Source: Bacteroidales bacterium (GTDB taxonomy: Bacteria; Bacteroidota; Bacteroidia; Bacteroidales; UBA932). Taken from it: 9,325 nucleotides of DNA. Positions 1 through 6,205 of the stretch are shown piece after piece. The stretch covers positions 1-9,325 of the forward strand of contig VSOK01000067.1 of assembly GCA_009774765.1 (NCBI GenBank), given 5' to 3'. The notes beneath the pieces are model-generated. The model saw only the letters and a program-made list of their open reading frames with translations. It searched no databases and was not told where the DNA came from. The translations under genes were made by a program, and so were the position numbers. Each line of letters begins with the position of its first letter. The first letter of the stretch is position 1.

Positions 1-79
1 TAAAACCTGCATATCTCCCTTAAATCCCAATAGTTTGCATTATTCTGGCGAAATCCATCCGTATGTGGGCGAGTTTTTG

Positions 80-87
80 TATCTTTG
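80..87 (+). promoter_or_regulatory. Bacteroidota -7 promoter box for the dpp7-mrp unit
   Basis: The bases TATCTTTG match the Bacteroidota sigma-ABfr -7 consensus TAnnTTTG exactly. Transcription would begin around 93-95, giving a leader of roughly 25 nt before the ATG at 120. I see no good -33 TTTG at the expected 19-21 nt upstream; the nearest TTTG (34-37) is too far away. The box also rules out the upstream in-frame ATG at 63, which lies ahead of it. Confidence 0.6.
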
Positions 88-119
88 CAATCTTGCGGAA
101 TTCATTAATGAACAACAAT

Positions 120-2276
120 ATGAAAAAAATTCTATGTTTTATCACGGCTTTGGGCGTATTTGCCTCAAGCCTTTGGGCGGACGAAGGAATGTGGATGCTT
201 CCTCTTCTTCAGAAAATGAACGGCAAAGCCATCAGCCAGGCCGGATGCAGGCTCACTCCCGAGCAGATCTACAGCATAAACCATTCATCCCTCAAAGATG
301 CCATCGTGCAGTTCGGAGGAGGATGTACAGGTGAAATCATTTCAGGAGAAGGACTGCTCGTGACCAACCACCATTGCGGATACGGCAGCATACAGAAGCT
401 CAGCAGTGTCGAGCACGACTATCTCGCCGATGGATACTGGGCTATGAACCGCTCTGAAGAACTTCCTGTAGAAGGGCTGACCGTGACATTCCTTGAGTAT
501 ATGGAAGATGTCACCGAAATCCTGGAAAAGGCCGAAAAAAAGGCACGCAAGGAGCACAAGGGAAAAGAGGATTTTGAGATTCTTGTCGCAGAGGCTGTCC
601 AGGCGGAATACAACAGGATCATAGAGGAGGCTGAAAACAACAATCCTCACTGTGAAGCCAATATAGTTCCGTTCTACAACAACAATGTATATTATCTTAT
701 CGTTGACAAGGTATACAACGATGTCCGTTTTGTAGGCGCCCCGCCTTCATCAATCGGCAAATTCGGCGCAGACACCGACAACTGGATGTGGCCGCGCCAC
801 ACAGGTGACTTCTCTATGTTCAGAGTATATGCTGACAAGGACAACAACCCTGCCCCGTACTCTCCCGACAATGTGCCGTATACACCTAAGCAGCACCTTA
901 AGATATCACTCAAGGGCATCAATGAGGGTGATTACACTATGATTATGGGATACCCCGGAAGGACAACCCGTTTCCAGACATCTCCGGAACTTCAGTTCCA
1001 GCTGGAGCAGAACGACATCAGGATAGCGGCACGCACGGTGCGCCAGAACATTATGATGGAAGATATGCTCGCTGACCCTAAGGTGAAAATCCAATATGCA
1101 AGCAAATATTCAGGCTCTTCCAACGGATGGAAGAAATGGCAGGGAATGAAACTCGCATTCGACAAGCTCAACATCATAGGACGCGCAGAGAAAGAGGAAG
1201 CAGAATTCACCAGATGGGTAAACTCCAACAAGAAACGCAGTGAGAAATACGGTACGGCACTCGCTGACCTGAATGCTTCCATAGACGGAATGAGAGACGC
1301 ATATAACGTATATACGACTCTGTCCGAATCTATTGCGAGAATAGAACTTTTCAGTATAGCCCAGACTTTCATCGGGTCGTTGCCGTCAATCGAAGGAAAT
1401 GACACAACAGCCGCATTTGAAGAGGCTCTCCTTGCTACATCTGAACTTTTCAAGGACTATTCCGTAGAGACGGACAGAAAAATAGCGAAGGCTCTCCTGG
1501 AATTTTACAGGGACAACAGCACTCCTGAATATTATCTGCAGGAACTGCCTGAAGATTTCAGCACAATGGACATAGATGCGTATGTAGACAATCTGTTTGA
1601 CAGCAGCGCATTCACATCTGAGGACAAAATCGCTGCAGTATACAATGAAAAGGGACTGGCAGGTCTAAGGAAAGACCCTGTATTCTCTCTTGCAAAGTCC
1701 ATCAGCAAAATCGTGACGAAAATATTCCCTGCAATAAGGACATACCAAGGTTCTCTGGATGAAGCCCGCCAGAAATACACAGAAGGTCTGCTTGAATGGA
1801 AAAAAGGACAACCGTCATATCCTGATGCAAACTTCACAATGAGACTCACATACGGTTCCGTGAAATCATATTCACCTAAAGATGCCGTAATCTACAGATA
1901 TTATACTACCCTTGACGGAGTTATGGAGAAGGAAGATCCAAACAACTGGGAATTTGTAGTACCTGCAAAACTTAAAGAGCTGTACAACGGGAAAGACTTC
2001 GGACAATACGCTATGGCAGACGGTAAAATGCCTGTAGCATTCCTCAGCAACAATGATATCACCGGAGGAAACTCAGGTTCACCTGTCCTCAATGCCGACG
2101 GAGAACTTATCGGTCTCGCATTTGACGGAAACTGGGAATCAATGAGCAGCGATGTCATGTTTGAGCCGGATCTGCAGAGATGCATCAATGTTGATATCCG
2201 TTATGTACTCTTCATTGTGGACAAATTCGGAGGAGCAGGATATCTTATTGACGAAATGGATATCGTAACCGATTGA
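120..2276 (+). CDS. dpp7: S46 family dipeptidyl-peptidase, DPP7 type
   Basis: This is a serine exopeptidase of family S46 that removes dipeptides from the N-terminus of peptides in the periplasm, feeding amino-acid uptake. The ATG at 120 gives 718 residues, the family's usual length, and a clean signal peptide (lysines 2-3, hydrophobic core, cleavage after LWA at residue 20). In-frame ATGs at 63 and 108 are less likely: 63 precedes the promoter box and both put extra residues before the signal peptide. The catalytic triad is visible: His85 in TNHHCGYG, Asp230 in WPRHTGD and Ser652 in GGNSGSP. Asn221-Trp222 match the pair that holds the substrate amino group. Residue 670, 18 after the serine, is Gly (FDGNW); DPP11 enzymes have Arg there for Asp/Glu at P1, so a DPP7-like preference for hydrophobic P1 is inferred. 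The middle of the protein (about 290-560) is rich in predicted helix, as expected for the S46 helical lid. It is first in a unit with the ATPase gene 11 nt downstream. Confidence 0.95.
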   Translation: MKKILCFITALGVFASSLWADEGMWMLPLLQKMNGKAISQAGCRLTPEQIYSINHSSLKDAIVQFGGGCTGEIISGEGLLVTNHHCGYGSIQKLSSVEHDYLADGYWAMNRSEELPVEGLTVTFLEYMEDVTEILEKAEKKARKEHKGKEDFEILVAEAVQAEYNRIIEEAENNNPHCEANIVPFYNNNVYYLIVDKVYNDVRFVGAPPSSIGKFGADTDNWMWPRHTGDFSMFRVYADKDNNPAPYSPDNVPYTPKQHLKISLKGINEGDYTMIMGYPGRTTRFQTSPELQFQLEQNDIRIAARTVRQNIMMEDMLADPKVKIQYASKYSGSSNGWKKWQGMKLAFDKLNIIGRAEKEEAEFTRWVNSNKKRSEKYGTALADLNASIDGMRDAYNVYTTLSESIARIELFSIAQTFIGSLPSIEGNDTTAAFEEALLATSELFKDYSVETDRKIAKALLEFYRDNSTPEYYLQELPEDFSTMDIDAYVDNLFDSSAFTSEDKIAAVYNEKGLAGLRKDPVFSLAKSISKIVTKIFPAIRTYQGSLDEARQKYTEGLLEWKKGQPSYPDANFTMRLTYGSVKSYSPKDAVIYRYYTTLDGVMEKEDPNNWEFVVPAKLKELYNGKDFGQYAMADGKMPVAFLSNNDITGGNSGSPVLNADGELIGLAFDGNWESMSSDVMFEPDLQRCINVDIRYVLFIVDKFGGAGYLIDEMDIVTD

Positions 2277-2287
2277 AATTATCAATA

Positions 2288-3349
2288 ATGGATCAGAATG
2301 AAATAATAAAGGTTCTCAAAGAAGTCCAGCACCCGGCAAAGAGTGACAGGAGCATTGTAGAACTTGAAATGATTGACAACATAGAAATCAAGGGCGACAA
2401 AATCATTGTCACCCTTGCTTTCTCCAGACACAGGGATCCGCTTGCGGAATATCTGACCGGAAGCACAAGAGCTGCAATCATCAGAAATTTTCCGGGGACA
2501 GATGTTGAAGTGAAAACGGTCGTAAAAGAGGAAGCCAAGCCTAAGAAAAAGCCCGGACTCGATCTCGGAACCGAAGAGATAAAGAACGTAAAGCATATAA
2601 TAGGAATAGCTTCCGGAAAAGGCGGAGTAGGAAAATCCACCGTCGCCGTCAACCTGGCTGTGGCACTCGCAAGGCTCGGATATAAGGTAGGACTTGCCGA
2701 TGCTGACGTATATGGACCTTCAGTACCAAAAATGACAGGAACAGAAGGAGTTATACCTGAGGCCTTCAAAGAGAATGATGAAAAGGAAGTCATAATGCCT
2801 GTCGAGAAATACGGTGTCAAATGGATGTCGATCGGCTATTTCGCACAGCCTGGACAGGCTCTTATATGGCGTGGTCCTATGGCCTGCAACGCATTGAAAC
2901 AGATGATTCTGCAGGTAAGGTGGGAAGAACTTGACTTTCTGCTGATAGATATGCCTCCGGGAACAGGTGACATTCATATCAGCCTTGTACACGACATTCC
3001 TCTCGAGGGGGCGGTCATAGTAAGCACGCCGCAGGACGTTGCCTTGGCAGATGTGGAGAAAGGAGTCAACATGTTCCGCAACGAAAGCATCAACAAGCCG
3101 ATTTTCGGCCTTGTGGAAAATATGGCCTGGTTTACTCCGGAAGAACTTCCGGAAAACAGATATTACATATTCGGCAAAGACGGAGGAGCAAAAATGGCTG
3201 CACAATACGGAATACCTCTCATAGGACAGATTCCTATAGTGCAGAGCATCCGTGAAGGCGGAGACAGCGGCGAACCGGCCGCAATGTCGTCACGTCCAGA
3301 CGGACTTGCCTTCATTGAACTCGCAAAAAGACTTGCGGAAAACTTCTGA
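2288..3349 (+). CDS. mrp: Mrp/ApbC-type P-loop ATPase with N-terminal MIP18 domain, no CxxC
   Basis: A cytoplasmic MinD-like ATPase of the Mrp/ApbC/NBP35 group, whose members carry or transfer Fe-S clusters. It has 353 residues, normal for the family. Residues 1-80 form a MIP18 (DUF59) domain, followed by a charged linker (80-100). The deviant Walker A GKGGVGKST sits at 110-118, DADVYGPS at 137-144, the Walker B-like DMPPGTGD at 221-228, STPQD at 246-250 and GLVENM at 274-279. In most Mrp proteins a CxxC for cluster binding follows the ENM motif; here that stretch (280-295) reads AWFTPEELPEN with no Cys, and the only cysteine in the protein is Cys200. Fe-S carriage is therefore a family inference that this sequence weakens. 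The ATG at 2288 lies 11 nt after the dpp7 stop. A TTG at 2273 in the same frame would overlap that stop but adds only five unconserved residues. The gene ends 11 nt before a hairpin terminator. Confidence 0.93.
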   Translation: MDQNEIIKVLKEVQHPAKSDRSIVELEMIDNIEIKGDKIIVTLAFSRHRDPLAEYLTGSTRAAIIRNFPGTDVEVKTVVKEEAKPKKKPGLDLGTEEIKNVKHIIGIASGKGGVGKSTVAVNLAVALARLGYKVGLADADVYGPSVPKMTGTEGVIPEAFKENDEKEVIMPVEKYGVKWMSIGYFAQPGQALIWRGPMACNALKQMILQVRWEELDFLLIDMPPGTGDIHISLVHDIPLEGAVIVSTPQDVALADVEKGVNMFRNESINKPIFGLVENMAWFTPEELPENRYYIFGKDGGAKMAAQYGIPLIGQIPIVQSIREGGDSGEPAAMSSRPDGLAFIELAKRLAENF

Positions 3350-3360
3350 ATACAACAAAA

Positions 3361-3388
3361 CGGGCGGCCTGATTGATTCAGCCGCCCG
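3361..3388. terminator. Bidirectional intrinsic terminator between converging units
   Basis: An 8-bp GC-rich perfect stem (CGGGCGGC with GCCGCCCG) can extend by TGA/TCA past one bulged C, leaving a 5-nt loop. On the plus strand it is followed by ATTTGTTC and starts 11 nt after the mrp stop. On the minus strand it is followed by TTTTGTTG and lies about 26 nt after the peroxiredoxin stop. Both sides have a U-rich run, so it can serve both converging units. Confidence 0.85.
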
Positions 3389-3414
3389 ATTTGTTCAATG
3401 CTGTACGCAACACA

Positions 3415-3861
3415 TCAGTCAAGAATCTGTGACGCGTGATTTCTTGTATCGACTTTCTCTATTATTCTTTCAAGAATTCCGTCCTCGTTGAAAATGAATG
3501 TTCTCCTGAGAGTCCCCATAGATGTCTTGCCGTACATTTTCTTCTCACCCCAGGCTCCGAAGTCCTGAAGCATACGGGTACTCGTATCGGCAAGCAGACG
3601 GAACGGAAGCGAGAACTTGTCCGCAAATTTCTTATGGGACGCTGCGCTGTCCTTGCTCACACCGATCACATTATAACCGGCATTTACAAGAGCTTCATAA
3701 TTGTCCCTGAGATTACAGGCCTCCGCTGTACACCCTGAAGTATTGTCTTTGGGATAAAAATAGATTATGGTCTTCTTTCCGGTAAGCTCGGAAGACTTTA
3801 CAATATTGCCGTCCTGGTCCACGACCTCAAAATCCGGCATTCTGTCACCTGGTTTCAACAT
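3415..3861 (-). CDS. bcp: Thiol peroxidase, Bcp/PrxQ-type peroxiredoxin
   Basis: A thioredoxin-fold peroxidase that reduces H2O2 and organic peroxides in the cytoplasm. From the ATG at 3861 it has 148 residues, close to E. coli Bcp, and begins MLKPGDRMPDFEV, the usual family opening. The active-site stretch is TSGCTAEACNLRDN: Cys44 is the peroxidatic cysteine and Cys49 the resolving one, the 4-residue spacing of the Bcp/PrxQ class. The RRTFIFNEDG stretch near the C-terminus is typical too. An in-frame ATG at 3888 would add nine residues (MTDRKNIII) and shorten the gap to the upstream exonuclease gene from 45 to 18 nt; it cannot be ruled out. Same strand and close spacing suggest co-transcription with that exonuclease. 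The hairpin at 3361-3388 ends the unit. Confidence 0.93.
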   Translation of the reverse strand: MLKPGDRMPDFEVVDQDGNIVKSSELTGKKTIIYFYPKDNTSGCTAEACNLRDNYEALVNAGYNVIGVSKDSAASHKKFADKFSLPFRLLADTSTRMLQDFGAWGEKKMYGKTSMGTLRRTFIFNEDGILERIIEKVDTRNHASQILD

Positions 3862-3906
3862 AATTATAATATTTTTTCTGTCTGTCATACAATTTTTATG
3901 CTCATT

Positions 3907-4401
3907 CTACAGAAGCTTTACGGCTATAGCGGCACAGGCCTCCGCATCGGCAAGGGCGTGATGGTGATTCCTGAGATCATATCCGCAATATGCCGCGACC
4001 GTATCAAGCTTATGGTCCGGCAGAACACGTCCAAGTTTTTTCCTGGAGGCGCTCAATGTATCATAGAACTCATAATCAGGATAATCCATACGGTAAACCT
4101 TGAACACTTCTTTCAGACACCCTTCATCAAACCGGCTGTTGTGCGCCACAAGGGGCAGGCCTTCTATGAGAGGGGCTATATTTTTCCAGACTTCCGGAAA
4201 TACCGGAGCATCATACGTGTCATCTTCACATAGGCCGTGGACTTTTTTGCAGAACCACTGATAATATTCAGGTTCAGGACGTATCAGAGAATAATAGCTG
4301 TCAGCTATCTCACCGTCCCTTACCACTACAACCCCGACGCTGCACACGCTGCACCGGTACTCGTTCGCCGTCTCAAAATCTATTGCCGCAAAATCCCTCA
4401 T
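3907..4401 (-). CDS. DEDDh 3'-5' exonuclease (DnaQ-like, stand-alone)
   Basis: A 164-residue protein made up of one exonuclease domain of the DnaQ/RNase T superfamily, which removes nucleotides from 3' ends with two metal ions. The motifs are clear: Exo I as Asp8 and Glu10 in AIDFETAN, Exo II as Asp92 in HNSRFD, and Exo III as His147 and Asp152 in HHHALADAEA, with the H-x4-D spacing of the DEDDh branch. There is no polymerase, helicase or BRCT segment. The sequence cannot say whether it is a polymerase III epsilon-like proofreader or an oligonuclease or RNA-trimming enzyme. The start is ATG at 4401; the frame continues four codons up to a TTG at 4413, which is less likely. It is first in the minus-strand unit with the peroxiredoxin and is divergent from the carbonic anhydrase gene. 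Confidence 0.9.
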   Translation of the reverse strand: MRDFAAIDFETANEYRCSVCSVGVVVVRDGEIADSYYSLIRPEPEYYQWFCKKVHGLCEDDTYDAPVFPEVWKNIAPLIEGLPLVAHNSRFDEGCLKEVFKVYRMDYPDYEFYDTLSASRKKLGRVLPDHKLDTVAAYCGYDLRNHHHALADAEACAAIAVKLL

Positions 4402-4432
4402 CCGTAAAATCAACTTTCCGTATCCAACAACA

Positions 4433-4454
4433 CCACATTATTACAAGAATGTGG
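4433..4454. repeat. Perfect 7-bp inverted repeat in the divergent control region
   Basis: CCACATT (4433-4439) and AATGTGG (4448-4454) are separated by 8 nt. The right arm falls where the -33 element of the carbonic anhydrase promoter should be. On the minus strand the whole repeat would lie at the very 5' end of the exonuclease leader. It could be an operator or a leader hairpin. No Bacteroidota regulator site known to me matches it. Confidence 0.45.
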
Positions 4455-4464
4455 CTTTTATACA

Positions 4465-4472
4465 CAAATATA
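4465..4472 (-). promoter_or_regulatory. -7 promoter box for the exonuclease-peroxiredoxin unit
   Basis: Read on the minus strand this is TATATTTG, an exact match to TAnnTTTG. Transcription would start near 4459, leaving a leader of about 58 nt. No well-spaced -33 TTTG is seen; the closest T-rich stretch is only 13 nt upstream. Confidence 0.5.
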
Positions 4473-4473
4473 A

Positions 4474-4481
4474 TATATTTG
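4474..4481 (+). promoter_or_regulatory. -7 promoter box for the carbonic anhydrase gene
   Basis: TATATTTG matches TAnnTTTG exactly. Transcription would start near 4487, about 10 nt before the ATG at 4497, so the leader is very short. It is one base away from the mirror-image box on the other strand (4465-4472). The -33 region (about 4450-4454) reads TGTGG and is a poor match. Confidence 0.6.
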
Positions 4482-4496
4482 CAAACAAAAAGACTT

Positions 4497-5039
4497 ATGA
4501 TAGACAAGATAATCGAATACAACAGAGAGTTCGTCAAAGAGAAGAAATACGAAAACTTCATCACTGACAAATATCCGAACAAACGCATAGCAATAGTGAC
4601 CTGTATGGATACACGCCTGGTGGAACTTCTGCCTGCCGCCCTCGGATTCAGAAACGGTGATGTCAAAATCATCAAAAATGCCGGAGGAACCATCACAAAC
4701 CCTTTCGACAGTACGGTCAGAAGCCTTATAGTAGCCATTTATGAACTTGGCGTAGAGGAAGTAATGATCATCGGGCACACAGGATGCGGCGTTCAGGGGA
4801 TGGACAGCGCGGAAATCCAGCATCAGATGCGGGAAAGAGGCATACCCGACAGCCATATAACTCTTATGAAGCACTGCGGAATCGACCTGGACCAATGGCT
4901 TCACGGATTTGACGATACGGAATCAGCCATACTTGAAACAGTGGACCTTGTACGGAACCATCCGCTCATTCCCAAAGACATAATTGTCAAAGGATATATA
5001 ATGGATTCCACAACAGGAGAGCTGTCCACCATAAACTGA
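4497..5039 (+). CDS. Beta-class carbonic anhydrase
   Basis: A zinc enzyme that interconverts CO2 and bicarbonate in the cytoplasm, supplying bicarbonate for carboxylations. It has 180 residues, typical of small bacterial beta-class enzymes. The zinc ligands are visible: Cys36 in TCMDTR, with Asp38 and Arg40 forming the usual dyad, then His94 and Cys97 in GHTGCG. The stretch IIKNAGGTI (58-66) is also characteristic. The start is ATG at 4497. The frame is open upstream to 4383, but that part overlaps the -7 box and the divergent gene, so it is not coding. No signal peptide is seen. It stands alone on its strand, and its stop lies 3 nt from the stop of the facing porin gene. That leaves no intergenic terminator, so its transcript must end inside the porin gene. 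Confidence 0.95.
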   Translation: MIDKIIEYNREFVKEKKYENFITDKYPNKRIAIVTCMDTRLVELLPAALGFRNGDVKIIKNAGGTITNPFDSTVRSLIVAIYELGVEEVMIIGHTGCGVQGMDSAEIQHQMRERGIPDSHITLMKHCGIDLDQWLHGFDDTESAILETVDLVRNHPLIPKDIIVKGYIMDSTTGELSTIN

Positions 5040-5042
5040 CCT

Positions 5043-6200
5043 CTACAGTACGTTGACCGTAAAAATCACTCCCAAGGAAAGACGGTGTTCATTCCTTGGA
5101 ACAAACCCCAATGCCAGACCTCCATCCCCATAAGGAGAAGCGTGGTAATAATTATAATGAAGGAACAGCCTGAATGTATCCCGGTCTTTTGTCGGCATAT
5201 ATTCCACGCAGGCCTGTGCATTCTGACTGACCCTGCAGATGTCGGACAGTATGCCCCCGGATTTTCCGCTTATGCCTCCAAACTCAAGCACGCCTTTGGC
5301 AAATGCAGAAAACGACTTGCTTATAAAGAAATGCACATATCCTATGGCCGAAAAATATTCAGCATTTTCCAGGGTGACCTTTCCAGCCCCGCTCAGAGCT
5401 GCAGATCTGCTCAATATGGAATTGAAATCCAGCCCCTGTCTTGAATAGACAAAATCAAGATATGTCCCGAACAATGAATTCCGGTATGTCTGACCTCCTG
5501 ATATGACCTGAAGATTCCTTCCGTCCGCCTGGCTGCCCCAAGAAGCGGAATAGCGGAATCCAAGATTCTTTTTCTCAAGAAATGACCCGTTCCAGTTCAC
5601 CGTACATATAGCCGGGAACGATGACGGCTTCAATCCTGCAGGGAAGCCTCCATAATAATATTCCACGTCGTTCAGACCCTTCAGATTGGATACCTGGAAC
5701 AGAAGTTCCTGACCGTGCCCCAGATCAAGACCGGCAGTAATACCGGCCTGATAGGCTCCGAAAGTTCCCCAGAAATCACTGAACTCGATCACATAGATCG
5801 ATGACGCCTGGAACTCATACCCTCCGAACGCAAGCATCTGCTTCCCGGCAGTAAGGGACAGCTTATGAGAAGGAGACCACCGGACATAGGCATAGTCCAC
5901 CGTCGAGAGGATATTGTCAAGGGTATTCAGCCTGGAATCAGGCTTGAAGGACTGCCTGAACCTCCATCCGACTTTATTTCCGACAGTCCCTTCAACATTC
6001 CATCTGAATCGGTCAACCCTGAAACCATAGGACATATCGCCTTTTGCCAGCGATTCCGCACGGAACGAACCTCTCATTTCAAAATCCATATCCACCGAAT
6101 CCCGTCTATGGACTTCAGCGGCGGAACCGTACTGGAAGAAGAACAAAAATACGGCAACGGCTGCGGGAAAACAGATCTTTCTTAGAACTTCAGACACCAT
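5043..6200 (-). CDS. Porin O/P-like outer-membrane beta-barrel protein
   Basis: A 385-residue exported protein resembling the phosphate-selective porin O and P family (OprO/OprP-like), expected to form an outer-membrane diffusion channel. A signal peptide spans residues 1-28 (Arg7-Lys8, long hydrophobic core, GSAA before Glu29). The mature part is a run of short amphipathic strands rich in Tyr, Phe and Gly. Family-like pieces are RFRWNVEGTVGNKVGWRFRQ near residues 63-82 and AYVRWSPSHKLSLTAGKQ near 104-121, followed by FGGYEF. It ends RLSLGVIFTVNVL, an amphipathic last strand, though the final residue is Leu rather than the common Phe. The solute cannot be read from the sequence; phosphate selectivity is not implied. 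The ATG at 6200 follows the GH20 stop by 5 nt, so the two are almost surely one transcript. It could instead be a structural barrel or a glycan channel serving the hexosaminidase. Confidence 0.78.
   Translation of the reverse strand: MVSEVLRKICFPAAVAVFLFFFQYGSAAEVHRRDSVDMDFEMRGSFRAESLAKGDMSYGFRVDRFRWNVEGTVGNKVGWRFRQSFKPDSRLNTLDNILSTVDYAYVRWSPSHKLSLTAGKQMLAFGGYEFQASSIYVIEFSDFWGTFGAYQAGITAGLDLGHGQELLFQVSNLKGLNDVEYYYGGFPAGLKPSSFPAICTVNWNGSFLEKKNLGFRYSASWGSQADGRNLQVISGGQTYRNSLFGTYLDFVYSRQGLDFNSILSRSAALSGAGKVTLENAEYFSAIGYVHFFISKSFSAFAKGVLEFGGISGKSGGILSDICRVSQNAQACVEYMPTKDRDTFRLFLHYNYYHASPYGDGGLALGFVPRNEHRLSLGVIFTVNVL
5061..5099 (-). terminator. Hairpin with T-run inside the 3' end of the porin gene (tentative)
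   Basis: CCAAGGAA (5072-5079) and TTCCTTGG (5092-5099) make a perfect 8-bp stem with a 12-nt loop. On the minus strand it is followed 6 nt later by TTTTT (5065-5061), still within the last codons of the porin gene. It could help end transcription of the GH20-porin unit, or act as a 3' stabilising hairpin. On the plus strand no T-run follows, so it is a weak candidate for carbonic anhydrase termination. Its coding position makes chance a fair alternative. Confidence 0.3.
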
Positions 6201-6205
6201 AACAT

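Noticed and set aside
63..119. Upstream ATGs at 63 and 108 as the dpp7 start
   Set aside because: The ATG at 63 is ahead of the -7 box at 80-87, and both add residues before a well-formed MKK signal peptide at 120.
35..334. 99-codon plus-strand open frame at the left edge
   Set aside because: Overlaps the promoter and the start of dpp7 in another frame, and its product is low-complexity Ser/Arg/His sequence.
992..1453. 153-codon minus-strand open frame
   Set aside because: Antisense to the S46 peptidase coding region, Ser-rich, with no motif; a shadow.
4383..4496. Upstream extension of the carbonic anhydrase frame
   Set aside because: It covers the divergent promoter region and the start of the exonuclease gene, and the family begins near the ATG at 4497.
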